This document shows, in pieces, positions 48,219-59,852 of a stretch of 64,000 nucleotides of DNA (within the stretch, counting starts at the first letter, position 1; every line of letters begins with the position of its first letter). The notes under the pieces were generated by a model. The model was not told the origin of the DNA. It saw only the letters and a list, made by a program, of their open reading frames with translations, and made no database searches. Origin of the DNA: Vibrio ostreae. Lineage in GTDB: Bacteria; Pseudomonadota; Gammaproteobacteria; Enterobacterales; Vibrionaceae. The stretch covers positions 2,046,001 through 2,110,000 of the forward strand of contig NZ_CP076643.1 of assembly GCF_019226825.1 (NCBI RefSeq). Reading direction: 5' to 3'. The position numbers were made by a program, and so were the translations under genes.

Positions 48219-51200
48219 ATGGCTCTATATGATCCAAGTCTTGAGAAAGACAACTGTGGATTCGGCTTGATCGCGCACATGGAAGGTCAGGCTAGTCATA
48301 AATTGGTTCGCACCGCGATTTCTGCTCTCGATCGCATGACTCACCGTGGCGGTATTGCTGCCGATGGAAAAACCGGTGATGGCTGTGGTCTCCTGCTACA
48401 AAAACCCGATTCTTACCTGCGCCTGATGGCTGAAGAACAGCACTGGAAGCTGGGTAAGCAATACGCGGTTGGTATGATCTTCCTGAGCAGAGATCCTGTA
48501 AAAGCGCAGACTGCGCGCGACATCATTAATAAAGAGCTGGCGCAAGAAACACTCACGGTATCCGGATGGCGTACCGTACCAACCAATCCGAAGGTACTGG
48601 GTCCGATCGCCGCGGAATCCCTGCCTGATATTCAACAAGTCTTCATTTCTGCCCCGGCTGGCTGGCGCGAGCGTGATATTGAACGCCGCCTGTATATCGC
48701 CCGTCGTCGCATCGAAAAACAGATCAGCGAAGACAAAGATTTCTACATCTGTTCACTTTCAACTCAGGTCATTGTTTACAAAGGCTTGTGTATGCCGGCG
48801 GACCTGCCACGTTTCTATCTTGATCTGGCAGACCTGCGCATGGAATCCGCGATCTGTCTGTTCCACCAGCGTTTCTCAACCAATACTCAGCCTCGCTGGC
48901 CGCTGGCTCAGCCGTTCCGCTATCTGGCGCACAACGGTGAGATCAACACCATCGAAGGTAACCGTCAGTGGGCCCGTGCCCGCGCGTACAAGTTCTCTTC
49001 GCCGCTGCTGCCGGATCTGAAGAGTGCCGCCCCGTTTGTTAACGAAACCGGTTCTGACTCGTCCAGCCTGGATAACATGCTGGATCTGTTTTTGGCCGGT
49101 GGTATGGATATCTTCCGTGCCATGCGCATGCTTGTGCCGCCAGCGTGGCAGAATCACCCGGATATGGACGACGATCTGCGCGCGTTCTACGATTTTAACT
49201 CCAAACACATGGAGCCGTGGGATGGCCCGGCCGGTATCGTTCTGTCTGACGGCCGCTACGCAGCGTGTAACCTAGATCGTAATGGTCTGCGTCCGGCGCG
49301 CTACGTGATCACCAAAGACAAGCTGATCACCCTCGCCTCTGAAGTCGGTATCTGGGATTACGCTCCGGATGAAGTGGCCGAGAAAGGCCGCGTCGGTCCG
49401 GGCGAGCTGCTGGTGATTGACACCCGTAAAGGCAAACTGTGGCAATCGGCCGAGATCGATAACGATCTGAAGAGCCGTCACCCGTACCGCGAGTGGATGA
49501 AAAATAACGTCTACCCGCTGAAAAGCTTTGCTGAACTGCCGGATGATCAGGTCGGTGAGCGCAACTTCGATGAAGATCAGCTCAACACCTACCAGAAACA
49601 GTTTGCGGTGACCCGTGAAGAAGTGGATCAGGTGCTGCGCGTCATGGCCGATATGGGCCAGGAAGCGGTCGGCTCTATGGGTGATGACACTCCGATGGCG
49701 GTGCTGTCTTCCAAAGAGCGCCTGCTGACCGACTATTTCCGTCAGAAATTTGCTCAGGTCACCAACCCGCCGATCGATCCGCTGCGCGAAAAACACGTGA
49801 TGTCGCTGGCGACCAGTATCGGTCAGGAAATGAACGTCTTTAACGAGACCGATGGCCACGCCCATCGTGTGACTTTCGACTCGCCGGTCCTGCTTTACTC
49901 AGACATGCAGCAGCTGCTGACGCTGAGCGATCAGCATTACCGCAATACGATTCTCGACATCAACTTTGATCCGCAGCAGCAAGATCTGAAACAGGCCCTG
50001 CTGGAACTGTGTGATAAAGCCGAGCAGGTGGTGCGCGAAGGCACCGTGCTGATCGTTCTGTCGGACCGCGCCCTGACTGAAGGCAAACTGCCGATCCCGG
50101 CCGCGATGGCCGTCGGCGCGGTGCAAACCCGCCTGGTGGAAGCCAACCTGCGTTGTGACGCCAACATTATTGTTGAAACCGCGACCGCCCGTGACCCGCA
50201 CCAGTTCGCCGTACTGATCGGCTTTGGCGCGACAGCAGTCTACCCGTACCTGGCGTACGAAGTGGTCGGCAAACTGGTTGATGACGGCGTGCTGGAGAAG
50301 AGCTACCGCGACGCGATGCAGAACTACCAGTACGGTATCAACAAAGGTCTGTACAAGATCATGTCCAAAATGGGCATCTCGACCGTGGCCTCTTACCGTT
50401 GTTCACAACTGTTTGAAGCGGTCGGCCTGCACACCGACATCGTCGATCTGTGCTTTAAAGGTGTGGCGACCCGTATTCAGGGCGCGAACTTTGAAGACTT
50501 CCAGCAGGATCTGTTCAACCTGTCACGCAAAGCGTGGACCAAACGTAAAACTGTTGAACACGGTGGTCTGCTGAAATACGTCCATGGCGGTGAATACCAC
50601 GCCTACAACCCGGATGTGGTCGGCACACTGCAAAAAGCGGTCAAATCCGGCGCAAGCAGCGATTATGCTGAGTTTGCCAAACAAGTGAACCAGCGTCCGC
50701 CAGCCATGCTGCGCGACCTGATGACACTGAAAAAATCCGATAAGCCACTGCCGCTGGAGCAGATTGAACCGGCTACCGAGCTGTTTAAACGTTTCGACTC
50801 AGCCGCAATGTCTATCGGCGCCCTGAGTCCGGAAGCGCACGAAGCGCTGGCCATGGCGATGAACCGCATCGGTGGTCACTCCAACTCAGGTGAAGGTGGT
50901 GAAGATCCACGTCGTTTCGGTACCGAGCGTAACTCGCGCATCAAACAGGTCGCTTCCGGCCGCTTTGGTGTCACACCGCATTACCTGACTAATGCTGACG
51001 TGCTGCAAATTAAAGTCGCACAAGGCGCGAAACCAGGTGAAGGCGGCCAGCTGCCGGGCCACAAAGTGACGGCGGAAATCGCCAAGCTGCGTTACTCGGT
51101 GCAGGGCGTCACCCTGATTTCACCGCCGCCGCACCACGATATTTACTCGATTGAAGACTTAGCCCAGCTGATCTTCGACCTCAAACAGGTTAACCCGCAG

Positions 51201-52682
51201 GCGCTGGTTTCGGTCAAACTGGTTTCCGAACCGGGGGTCGGCACCATCGCGACCGGTGTGGCGAAAGCCTACGCGGACCTCATCACCATTTCCGGTTATG
51301 ACGGCGGTACCGCCGCCAGCCCGCTGACGTCGGTTAAGTATGCCGGCAGCCCTTGGGAACTGGGTCTGGCGGAAACGCAGCAGGCACTGGTCGCCAACGG
51401 TCTGCGCCACAAGATCCGCCTGCAGGTGGACGGTGGCCTGAAAACCGGTCTGGACGTGATTAAAGGTGCGATTCTCGGTGCGGAAAGCTTCGGTTTTGGT
51501 ACCGGTCCAATGGTGGCGATGGGTTGTAAATTCCTGCGTATCTGTCACCTCAACAACTGTGCAACCGGTGTGGCGACTCAGGACGAAACCCTGCGCCGCG
51601 ACTACTTCAAAGGTCTGCCGGAAATGGTCATCAACTACTTCACCGGTATTGCCGAAGAAGTGCGTGGCTACCTGGCGGAGCTGGGCGTTGAGAAACTGAC
51701 CGATCTGATTGGCCGTACTGACCTGCTGGAAACCGTGCAGGGCATGACCGCCAAACAGAGCAAGCTGGACTTGTCCGGTATTCTGGAAGCGCCGCTATCA
51801 CCGGATAACTTGCCACTGTACTGCACCCAGCCAAACACACCGTTTGACAAAGCGGTACTGAACCAGAAGATTGTCGACGATGCGCTGCAGGCGGTTGAGA
51901 ACCAGCAGTCGACTGAACTGTACTATGATGTGATTAACACTGACCGCTCCGTCGGCGCCCGCCTGTCGGGTGAAATTGCCAAACGTTACGGCAACGCCGG
52001 TATGGCGGCTAACCCGATCAAAGTGGTACTGCAAGGTACCGCGGGTCAGTCCTTCGGGGTATGGAACGCAGGCGGCGTAGAGCTGTACCTGACCGGTGAT
52101 GCCAACGACTACGTCGGCAAAGGCATGGCCGGCGGTAAGATTGTGATCAAACCGCATCTGGGTACCGCGTTTACCTGTAACGAAGCGACCATTGTCGGTA
52201 ACACCTGTCTGTACGGCGCAACCGGCGGTAAGCTGTTTGCGGCCGGTAAAGCGGGCGAACGTTTCGGCGTACGTAACTCAGGCACCATCGCGGTTATCGA
52301 AGGCGCGGGCGACAACGCCTGTGAATACATGACCGGCGGTATCGTCGCGATTCTGGGCGCAACCGGGGTCAACTTCGGTGCGGGTATGACCGGTGGTTTT
52401 GCTTATGTGCTGGATGAAAACGGCGATTTCGCAGGCCGCGTCAATGACGAGTCGGTCGAAGCGCTGTCGCTCAATGAGCTGTACATCCATCAGGAGCATC
52501 TGCGTGGTCTGATCGCCGAGCACCTGGAAGAGACCGGTTCAGTGCATGCTGAAAACATTCTTGCGAACTTTGATGAATGGATTCCGAAGTTCTACTTAAT
52601 TAAACCTCAGTCTGCGGATCTACAGACCCTGCTCGGTCACCAAAGCCGCAGCTCTGCAGAACTGCGCGTTCAAGCACAATAA
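48219..52682 (+). CDS. gltB: glutamate synthase large subunit, copy 2 (E. coli type)
   Basis: A 1487-residue glutamate synthase much closer to E. coli GltB than the first copy: it shares the [11 protein letters not shown] start, the [11 protein letters not shown] region, the cluster motif [15 protein letters not shown] and the end ELRVQAQ. The catalytic cysteine is residue 13, so the propeptide is short. GGGAGAA precedes the ATG. It has its own promoter region after two terminators. Carrying both types side by side gives the cell two glutamate synthases that may respond to different conditions; the sequence does not show which. Confidence 0.95.
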   Translation: MALYDPSLEKDNCGFGLIAHMEGQASHKLVRTAISALDRMTHRGGIAADGKTGDGCGLLLQKPDSYLRLMAEEQHWKLGKQYAVGMIFLSRDPVKAQTARDIINKELAQETLTVSGWRTVPTNPKVLGPIAAESLPDIQQVFISAPAGWRERDIERRLYIARRRIEKQISEDKDFYICSLSTQVIVYKGLCMPADLPRFYLDLADLRMESAICLFHQRFSTNTQPRWPLAQPFRYLAHNGEINTIEGNRQWARARAYKFSSPLLPDLKSAAPFVNETGSDSSSLDNMLDLFLAGGMDIFRAMRMLVPPAWQNHPDMDDDLRAFYDFNSKHMEPWDGPAGIVLSDGRYAACNLDRNGLRPARYVITKDKLITLASEVGIWDYAPDEVAEKGRVGPGELLVIDTRKGKLWQSAEIDNDLKSRHPYREWMKNNVYPLKSFAELPDDQVGERNFDEDQLNTYQKQFAVTREEVDQVLRVMADMGQEAVGSMGDDTPMAVLSSKERLLTDYFRQKFAQVTNPPIDPLREKHVMSLATSIGQEMNVFNETDGHAHRVTFDSPVLLYSDMQQLLTLSDQHYRNTILDINFDPQQQDLKQALLELCDKAEQVVREGTVLIVLSDRALTEGKLPIPAAMAVGAVQTRLVEANLRCDANIIVETATARDPHQFAVLIGFGATAVYPYLAYEVVGKLVDDGVLEKSYRDAMQNYQYGINKGLYKIMSKMGISTVASYRCSQLFEAVGLHTDIVDLCFKGVATRIQGANFEDFQQDLFNLSRKAWTKRKTVEHGGLLKYVHGGEYHAYNPDVVGTLQKAVKSGASSDYAEFAKQVNQRPPAMLRDLMTLKKSDKPLPLEQIEPATELFKRFDSAAMSIGALSPEAHEALAMAMNRIGGHSNSGEGGEDPRRFGTERNSRIKQVASGRFGVTPHYLTNADVLQIKVAQGAKPGEGGQLPGHKVTAEIAKLRYSVQGVTLISPPPHHDIYSIEDLAQLIFDLKQVNPQALVSVKLVSEPGVGTIATGVAKAYADLITISGYDGGTAASPLTSVKYAGSPWELGLAETQQALVANGLRHKIRLQVDGGLKTGLDVIKGAILGAESFGFGTGPMVAMGCKFLRICHLNNCATGVATQDETLRRDYFKGLPEMVINYFTGIAEEVRGYLAELGVEKLTDLIGRTDLLETVQGMTAKQSKLDLSGILEAPLSPDNLPLYCTQPNTPFDKAVLNQKIVDDALQAVENQQSTELYYDVINTDRSVGARLSGEIAKRYGNAGMAANPIKVVLQGTAGQSFGVWNAGGVELYLTGDANDYVGKGMAGGKIVIKPHLGTAFTCNEATIVGNTCLYGATGGKLFAAGKAGERFGVRNSGTIAVIEGAGDNACEYMTGGIVAILGATGVNFGAGMTGGFAYVLDENGDFAGRVNDESVEALSLNELYIHQEHLRGLIAEHLEETGSVHAENILANFDEWIPKFYLIKPQSADLQTLLGHQSRSSAELRVQAQ

Positions 52683-54113
<1,431 letters not shown>

Positions 54114-54167
54114 TTAGCCATAGTGCCTGTCGCCATACGTCAGGCGCTACACGCTTCACTGTTTGAC

Positions 54168-54198
54168 AAAAGGATTCATCAATGATGAATCCTTTTTG
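54168..54198 (+). terminator. rho-independent terminator after the second gltBD operon
   Basis: AAAAGGATTCATC/GATGAATCCTTTT, a 13-base perfect stem with a three-base loop followed by Ts. The remaining stretch to 54332 shows no gene. Confidence 0.9.
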
Positions 54199-54332
54199 TT
54201 TTATACTAGGGACTGTCGGCTGCAGCGCTCAGGGCGTTGGGTTTAGTCAAGCTAAGCGAGGGAAACCTAAGCTAAGCGTGATGACCTTGCGGCCGTTTAT
54301 CTTCACTCATATCAAGTTACAGGACCGCGCCG

Positions 54333-54767
54333 ATGCGAAGAGAGGGAATCCTGCTGGTTGCCGTGCTATTGCTCAGCGCGTGCAGTCAGGGAGTCGCACC
54401 AATGACAGACAGAACCCAAACCCCTTGCGGTGATAAGCCCAACTGTGTTTCCACCCAGGAAAGCCGCGACAAGTTTGCCCTGGCGCCCTTTATCCTGCGT
54501 CCGGGCGTCACGCTCGATCAGATTGAACGGGTCGCCCTGACCCTGCAGGGGGCGAAAACCGCCGACAAACAGGATAACTACCTGCGCATCGAGTGCACCA
54601 CGCGCTTCCTGCGTTTCGTCGATGATCTGGAGCTCCGGCTGCGTGACGATCACCTGATCGTGCGCTCTGAATCGCGGGTCGGTTACAGTGACTTTGGCGT
54701 CAACCGCCGCCGCGCCGAAAATCTGCGCGAGAAACTGGCCGCCGCCGGTATGCTGCGCCAGCCTTAG
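54333..54767 (+). CDS. DUF1499 lipoprotein
   Basis: A 144-residue predicted lipoprotein with lipobox LSAC (cysteine 17) after a hydrophobic signal. The mature part carries the DUF1499 start PCGDKPNCVSTQ and the central LRIECTTRFLRFVDDLELRL, typical of the family. Function is unknown. It is a short single gene between the second glt operon and mtnN. A terminator-like hairpin follows at 54828-54860. Confidence 0.82.
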   Translation: MRREGILLVAVLLLSACSQGVAPMTDRTQTPCGDKPNCVSTQESRDKFALAPFILRPGVTLDQIERVALTLQGAKTADKQDNYLRIECTTRFLRFVDDLELRLRDDHLIVRSESRVGYSDFGVNRRRAENLREKLAAAGMLRQP

Positions 54768-54778
54768 AGCTTCTCTAT

Positions 54779-54818
54779 ACACGAATAAACCCGGCCTCAC
54801 ACGAATAAACCCGGCCTC
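54779..54818 (+). repeat. exact 20 bp tandem duplication
   Basis: A 20-base unit beginning ACACGAATAAAC and ending CCGGCCTC is repeated exactly twice, head to tail, between the DUF1499 and mtnN genes. It may be a replication-slippage product and a length-variable site between strains. Confidence 0.85.
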
Positions 54819-54827
54819 GCGCAAGCA

Positions 54828-54860
54828 GCGCAGAACGTGGTAGACTCTGCGCAGTTTTTT
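54828..54860 (+). terminator. terminator-like hairpin before mtnN
   Basis: GCGCAGA/TCTGCGC stem with an eleven-base loop, then AGTTTTTT. It would end DUF1499 transcription. It lies only 25 bp before mtnN, so either mtnN starts inside it or some read-through is needed. Confidence 0.65.
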
Positions 54861-54884
54861 CATAATTGATATAAGAGATTCTGC

Positions 54885-55580
54885 ATGAAAATTGGCATCA
54901 TCGGCGCAATGCAACAGGAAGTCGCGATTTTAAAAGACGCCCTGGAAAACGTTCAGCAAACCAGCAAAGGCGGCGCGACCTATTACACCGGTCAGCTGCA
55001 CGGCGTAGACGTTGTGGTACTGCAATCGGGCATCGGTAAAGTGGCCGCTGCGGTCGGTACCGCGATCCTGCTTGACCAGCACCAGCCGGATGTCGTGATC
55101 AATACCGGTTCAGCCGGTGGTTTTGACTCCTCCCTCAACGTCGGCGATGTGGTGATTTCAACTGAAGTTCGCCATCACGATGCTGATGTGACCGCATTCG
55201 GCTACGAAATCGGTCAGATGGCTGGCCAGCCAGCCGCGTTTAAAGCCGATGACAAGCTGATGGCGGTGGCAGAGCAAGCGCTGGCCACCATGCAGGACAA
55301 ACATGCGGTTCGCGGCCTGATCTGTACCGGCGATGCGTTCGTGTGCAGTGCGGAACGTCAGGCAGAAATCCGTCGCCACTTCCCGTCGGTAATCGCGGTT
55401 GAGATGGAAGCCTCGGCCATTGCCCAGACCTGTCACCAGTTCCAGGTACCATTTGTGGTCGTGCGTGCTATCTCTGACGTGGCCGACAAAGAATCTCCGA
55501 TGTCTTTTGACGAGTTCCTGCCACTGGCAGCGCAAAGCTCGTCAGAGATGGTGATCAAAATGGTGGAACTGCTGAAGTAA
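54885..55580 (+). CDS. mtnN: 5'-methylthioadenosine/S-adenosylhomocysteine nucleosidase
   Basis: A 231-residue nucleosidase (Pfs) that hydrolyses methylthioadenosine and S-adenosylhomocysteine, feeding methionine recycling and autoinducer-2 synthesis. The start [18 protein letters not shown] holds the catalytic glutamate, with [21 protein letters not shown] and the general-acid aspartate in RAISDVADK. Length is normal. It is followed after ten bases by the CbiB-like gene, an operon that continues with btuF and is close to that of E. coli (mtn-btuF-yadS). Confidence 0.96.
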   Translation: MKIGIIGAMQQEVAILKDALENVQQTSKGGATYYTGQLHGVDVVVLQSGIGKVAAAVGTAILLDQHQPDVVINTGSAGGFDSSLNVGDVVISTEVRHHDADVTAFGYEIGQMAGQPAAFKADDKLMAVAEQALATMQDKHAVRGLICTGDAFVCSAERQAEIRRHFPSVIAVEMEASAIAQTCHQFQVPFVVVRAISDVADKESPMSFDEFLPLAAQSSSEMVIKMVELLK

Positions 55581-55590
55581 AGCCACGCTC

Positions 55591-56544
55591 ATGGACGAGA
55601 TATTTCATACTTTGTATGCCAACGGTGCGCTCCTGGTCATGTGGGGCGCGCTGTTATTTCATCTGATCCTGCCTATCCCACGCGGTGCTCATCCGGTCAC
55701 GCTGTGGCACAAGTTCGCCGATCTGCTGGCCAGTAAAGTCAACACCCAAACCAATTACGCTCAGAGTCAGTTATCCGGTACCTTAGCCTGGATGCTGATG
55801 ATCCTGCCGGCGCTGGCGGTTCTGATTGCCCTTAAACCACTGGTCTGGCAGCCACAGCTGTTTGAAATGGCCCTGTTGCTGCTGGCGCTGGACTGGCGCA
55901 GCCAGGAGCAGCTCGCCAATCAGCTCAGTCAGGCTCTGGCACGCGAAGATAAAAAGCTGGCGCGCAGCCTGCTGATGCCTTACGTCAACCGCGATACCTC
56001 CACCCTGTCACCTCTGGGGCTGGGTAAGGCCGGCACCGAAACCATAGTGATGGGTTTTGGCCGCAATGTGGTGTGCGTACTGTTCTGGTACGGATTACTC
56101 GGTGGCGTTGGCGCCCTGCTCTATCGCCTGATGGTCGAACTGTCTCGCGCCTGGTCACCGTCCCGCGCCCGTTTTCAGCCATTCGGACGACCAGTGGTGC
56201 ACGCGGTCGCAATACTGGAATTTATTCCGCTGCGCCTGTTCAGTTTGTTTGTGGTGTGCGGCAGCAAAGCCACAGAAGTGTTGTCGACCACGCTAGCACA
56301 AAGCCGCGCCTGGCCGCTGCCCGGGCCGGGCTGGTTGCTGTGTGCCGTCGGCAACAAACTGCAGCTGTCGCTGGGCGGACCAGCCATTTACGGCGAGCAG
56401 AAAGCGGTGCGGGTTAAAATTGGCGGTCGAATAGCCCCGTCAGCCATTCATCTGGCGCAGGTACATAAACTGCTGGCTTGGCGCATCTTCGCCTGGATTG
56501 TGGCAGAAAGTGCCGTGCTGGTATTGATTCATCAAGGAGTTTAA
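55591..56544 (+). CDS. cbiB: CobD/CbiB family cobalamin protein
   Basis: A 317-residue inner-membrane protein of the CobD/CbiB family, which attaches the aminopropanol arm to adenosylcobyric acid. Conserved features are LPIPRGAHPVTLWHKF near the N-terminus, LMPYVNRDTSTLSPLGLGKA near residue 128 and the C-terminal LGGPAIYGEQKAVR. Four or five hydrophobic segments are seen. Vibrios lack complete de novo cobalamin synthesis, so it probably serves salvage. It directly precedes btuF. Confidence 0.85.
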   Translation: MDEIFHTLYANGALLVMWGALLFHLILPIPRGAHPVTLWHKFADLLASKVNTQTNYAQSQLSGTLAWMLMILPALAVLIALKPLVWQPQLFEMALLLLALDWRSQEQLANQLSQALAREDKKLARSLLMPYVNRDTSTLSPLGLGKAGTETIVMGFGRNVVCVLFWYGLLGGVGALLYRLMVELSRAWSPSRARFQPFGRPVVHAVAILEFIPLRLFSLFVVCGSKATEVLSTTLAQSRAWPLPGPGWLLCAVGNKLQLSLGGPAIYGEQKAVRVKIGGRIAPSAIHLAQVHKLLAWRIFAWIVAESAVLVLIHQGV

Positions 56545-57402
56545 ATGCGCCTCTGGACGCTCAGCCTTATCTGTTTCAGCGCCTGGTGTCAGGCCGCCCC
56601 GTCTCAATCTCAGGTCGCCTCGTCTCAATCTCAGGCCTCATCGGTGCAGCGGATTATCAGCCTGGCACCGCACGCGACCGAAATCGCCTTTGCCGCCGGC
56701 CTCGGCGATAAGCTGGTGGCGGTCAGTGAACACAGCGACTACCCGCCAGCCGCGCGGAAAATAGAGAAAGTGGCCAACTATCAGGGCATCAAGATCGAAC
56801 GTATTCTGGCTCTGCACCCGGATCTGGTGCTGGCCTGGCCGTCGGGTAATCCGGCACGCGAACTGGATAAACTCAAACAGCTCGGCCTCAATATTTACTA
56901 TTCAGAAACCGGCGATCTGGACAGTATTGCCAACAATATCGACAAGCTGAGCCAGTATGCCGATGATCCGTCGGTCGGTGCCAGGGCCGCAGCCGATTTC
57001 CGTCAGCAGCTCAGCGAACTGCGTGCCCGCTATGCCGATGCAAGACCAGTGCGCTACTTTTATCAGCTCAGTCAGAAACCAATCATTACTCTGGCGCAAA
57101 ACGGCTGGCCGACGGAAGTGTTCCGCTTTTGCGGCGGTGAAAATGTGTTTCAGGACAGCCCGTCTCCCTACCCGCAGATAGGTATCGAGCAGGTGCTGGT
57201 CGCCCAGCCGGAAGTGATTTTCACCTCCCAGCATGCAATGGCCAACGGCACCATGTGGTGGCGCTGGTCAGAACAACTGCCGGCGGTAGCAGAGCGCCAT
57301 GTCTGGTCACTCAATTCGGACTGGATCAACCGCCCGACCCCGCGTACGCTCAATGCGATCAAACAGGTGTGTGATTATTTTGATCAGGTGCGAAATCAGT
57401 AA
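56545..57402 (+). CDS. btuF: vitamin B12 periplasmic binding protein
   Basis: A 285-residue periplasmic protein that captures cobalamin for the BtuCD transporter. A signal peptide ends near residue 17 (AWCQA). The core begins RIISLAPHATEIAFAAGLGD and keeps the aromatic pocket residues of the family, such as WWRWSEQL. A short repeat, SSQSQ-type, occurs after the signal (residues 19-32), encoded by an 18 bp near-duplication. It starts immediately after the cbiB stop, with GGAG inside the end of that gene. Confidence 0.93.
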   Translation: MRLWTLSLICFSAWCQAAPSQSQVASSQSQASSVQRIISLAPHATEIAFAAGLGDKLVAVSEHSDYPPAARKIEKVANYQGIKIERILALHPDLVLAWPSGNPARELDKLKQLGLNIYYSETGDLDSIANNIDKLSQYADDPSVGARAAADFRQQLSELRARYADARPVRYFYQLSQKPIITLAQNGWPTEVFRFCGGENVFQDSPSPYPQIGIEQVLVAQPEVIFTSQHAMANGTMWWRWSEQLPAVAERHVWSLNSDWINRPTPRTLNAIKQVCDYFDQVRNQ

Positions 57403-57588
57403 CAGGATCAGCAAAAATCCCTTACAATCTGCGCCCCATAAATACATCACTCGCAGGATGTTATCCGCCGATAAACCGGCTGTGACCAGATTAGGTTATG
57501 CTTAAGGCAGCCAAAGGTCGCAGCTTATGTCGTGGCGGCTACCATCCGGCGAACCTTTATTCACAGATCTAACAAAGCGAACGACATC

Positions 57589-58209
57589 TTGGATACTTCA
57601 CTGCTCTTTCTGATCGATATGTTTGGTACTGCAGTTTTCGCCATTTCCGGCGTACTTTTAGCCGGACGGTTAAAAATGGATCCGTTCGGGGTTATTGTGC
57701 TGGCCAGCGTCACCGCCATCGGCGGCGGCACGATCCGCGACATGGCTCTGGGCGCTACCCCGGTCTTCTGGGTACGGGATACCACTTATCTGTGGGTGAT
57801 CCTGATCACCTGTATTGTGATGATGATTGTGGTACGCCGCCCGAAGCGTCTGCCGTGGTGGATTCTGCCGGTGTGCGATGCCATCGGCCTGTCAGTATTT
57901 GTCGGCACCGGAGTGGAAAAAGCGCTGATGTATCAGGAATCGGCGATGATTGCGATCATCATGGGCGTGATCACCGGCTGTGGCGGCGGCATTATCCGGG
58001 ATGTGCTGGCGCGCGAAATCCCGATGATACTGCGCAGTGAAGTGTATGCCACCGCTTGTATTATCGGCGGGGTATTCCATACCACTGCACTGGCGATGGG
58101 CTACGACAGCTCGACCGCGTTTATCTCCGGTACCCTGTCGACCCTGATTATCCGCCTCGGTGCGATTCGCTGGCACTTATCCCTGCCAACGTTTGCTCTG
58201 ACCCGCTAA
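57589..58209 (+). CDS. yadS: TRIC/UPF0126 membrane protein (YadS-like)
   Basis: A 206-residue membrane protein of two repeated three-helix units, each with a glycine-rich block (TAIGGGTIRDM and TGCGGGIIRDV), the signature of UPF0126/TRIC cation-channel relatives. It is close to E. coli YadS, which also follows btuF. The start is uncertain: no ATG fits, so I propose the TTG at 57589, which gives the family length; a GTG at 57532 would add 19 hydrophilic residues. No firm physiological role is known. Confidence 0.8.
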   Translation: MDTSLLFLIDMFGTAVFAISGVLLAGRLKMDPFGVIVLASVTAIGGGTIRDMALGATPVFWVRDTTYLWVILITCIVMMIVVRRPKRLPWWILPVCDAIGLSVFVGTGVEKALMYQESAMIAIIMGVITGCGGGIIRDVLAREIPMILRSEVYATACIIGGVFHTTALAMGYDSSTAFISGTLSTLIIRLGAIRWHLSLPTFALTR

Positions 58210-58250
58210 CGCCAGCCATCACCGCTGGCAGTGGCTTAACGCTGCGTCGC

Positions 58251-58277
58251 AAACCACCTTAATCGGTGGTTTTTTTA
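58251..58277 (+). terminator. rho-independent terminator after yadS
   Basis: AAACCACC/GGTGGTTT with a six-base loop followed by TTTTT. It closes the mtnN-cbiB-btuF-yadS group. A second GC-rich hairpin without Ts lies at about 58211-58235. Confidence 0.88.
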
Positions 58278-58340
58278 TTGCTTTATCCTGCTTTTTTCCG
58301 CCACCAGACGAATTTCTCACCCAGCCCAGGCAATTAAATA

Positions 58341-58357
58341 AAGTAAAATGTTTACTT
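58341..58357. promoter_or_regulatory. palindrome upstream of the VOC gene
   Basis: AAGTAAA-ATG-TTTACTT, a perfect seven-base inverted repeat in AT-rich DNA 58 bp before the VOC gene start, well placed for an operator. Its half-site shares AAGTAA with the palindrome upstream of the hemerythrin gene. Confidence 0.5.
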
Positions 58358-58414
58358 AATCAGTTTTACACGACTAAGCTGAAAGAGCAGACCGATAATA
58401 ACAAGGAGAATGTC

Positions 58415-58828
58415 ATGTCAGCTTATGTCGAACACGCCAATATCACCGTCGCCGATTTAGATCAGGCGATTGTGTTTTTACAGACTGCTGTGCCGGAATT
58501 TACCGTGCGTCATCAGGGACAAAACCGCTATCGCTGGTGTCATATCGGTACAGAGCACAGTTACATCGCCCTGCAAGAAGTCGTCGAGCGCACTGAGCCG
58601 GACCGCACCCCTTATGTCGATGTCGGTATTAACCATATCGGTATTGTGGTCGATGACAGCCACGCTGTGGAGCAGCGCCTGCTTGCCGCCGGCTATCGTG
58701 CCAATGAATTGAGTGAAGACAGTGCGTACCGGCGCCGGGTGTACTTTTTCGACCCGAGCGGAACAGAGTGGGAATTCATCGAATATTTCTCTGCCGACCC
58801 GGCGCAGCGTAATCATTATCCGGAGTAA
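58415..58828 (+). CDS. VOC-family (glyoxalase/dioxygenase fold) protein
   Basis: A 137-residue cytoplasmic protein of the vicinal-oxygen-chelate fold, with two beta-alpha-beta-beta-beta units. Candidate metal ligands are His7 in VEHANITVADL, a histidine in VGINHIGIVVDD and the glutamates of TEWEFIEYFS. Members include glyoxalases, dioxygenases and resistance proteins; the substrate is not predictable. AAGGAG precedes the ATG. It is followed on the same strand by a LysR gene after 118 bp. Confidence 0.85.
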   Translation: MSAYVEHANITVADLDQAIVFLQTAVPEFTVRHQGQNRYRWCHIGTEHSYIALQEVVERTEPDRTPYVDVGINHIGIVVDDSHAVEQRLLAAGYRANELSEDSAYRRRVYFFDPSGTEWEFIEYFSADPAQRNHYPE

Positions 58829-58946
58829 GTGCCAGCCAAAGCGGTCAAAGATAAGGTCAGTGCTGCTTGGTGTGCGCTGCGACATAGACTCATTGGCGGC
58901 TTAGGGTACAATAGGACTATCTATTCCTCATTGTCATTGAAAGCCC

Positions 58947-59852
58947 ATGCTATTGGAAGGCATTGAAACTTTGCTGGTACTGAGCAAAGAAAAAACCATG
59001 AGTCGTACCGGTAGTCAGCTGTATATCAGCCAGTCTGCGGTCAGCAAACGGATTGCAAATCTGGAAAAAAAACTGGGTAAAAAGCTGATTGCTCCGGCTG
59101 GCCGCCAGGTCAAACTGACTGCCGAAGCCGAGCAGCTGATTGCCAATATCGGCCCGACCTTTAACGAACTGCGCGGCATGATTTTCGAGCAGCAGGCGCT
59201 GGAAGACAACACCCAGATCCGCCTCGACTGCTCGGAAACTCTGGTGGCCGGTTACCTTAGCAAGGTGATGGGCCAGTTTCGCCAACGCGACCCGCATTTT
59301 ACCATCACCACCCACCATACCCCGCGTATCGTTGAACATGTCCAGTCCGGTAAAGCGACTTTAGGCTTCTGCGCCGGTTATCTGCCGGGCAATCACGGCC
59401 TGATGGCTTTTCACCTGTATGACGAGCCATTCTGTATTGTCAGTCACAGCCCGCTCAGCGGTCTGCCGGCTGAGCTGGTGACCAACGATCTGAACAATCC
59501 GGCCAATACCTACCAGGCCGCGATCCTGGAACGACTCGGTATCACGCCGGTAATGGAAATGGACTCCTACACCGCCGCCGCCCAACTGGCGCTGGGCGGA
59601 ATGACTCCGGCGCTGGTGCCTTTATCAATCGTCAATGCATTGAAAATAGAGCCGGGCTACTGCCACTATTTTGCCGAGCTGGCGCCGCTGTTTCGCCCGA
59701 TTCACATCTGTGTACGCGCGACCAGCTACCGCTCGCAAAGGGTCAGAACATTGATAGCAACCATTGAGAGTGCTGTTCCCACAACAGCTTGGTCGCCATC
59801 AGCATCGACATCACAATCACCAGCGGACGGATCCACTGCTGGCCTTTACTGA
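58947..59852 (+). CDS. LysR-family regulator overlapping a TSUP permease gene
   Basis: A 301-residue LysR-type regulator. The helix-turn-helix is GSQLYISQSAVSKRIANLEK near residue 22, followed by a standard effector domain ending near RTLIATIESAV. The last 37 codons overlap in antisense the 3' end of the convergent TSUP gene, and the final 25 residues are low-complexity (Ser, Thr, Pro, Ala), as expected of antisense reading, suggesting loss of an earlier stop. No good ribosome site is seen. It may control the VOC gene or the TSUP permease. Confidence 0.83.
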   Translation: MLLEGIETLLVLSKEKTMSRTGSQLYISQSAVSKRIANLEKKLGKKLIAPAGRQVKLTAEAEQLIANIGPTFNELRGMIFEQQALEDNTQIRLDCSETLVAGYLSKVMGQFRQRDPHFTITTHHTPRIVEHVQSGKATLGFCAGYLPGNHGLMAFHLYDEPFCIVSHSPLSGLPAELVTNDLNNPANTYQAAILERLGITPVMEMDSYTAAAQLALGGMTPALVPLSIVNALKIEPGYCHYFAELAPLFRPIHICVRATSYRSQRVRTLIATIESAVPTTAWSPSASTSQSPADGSTAGLY

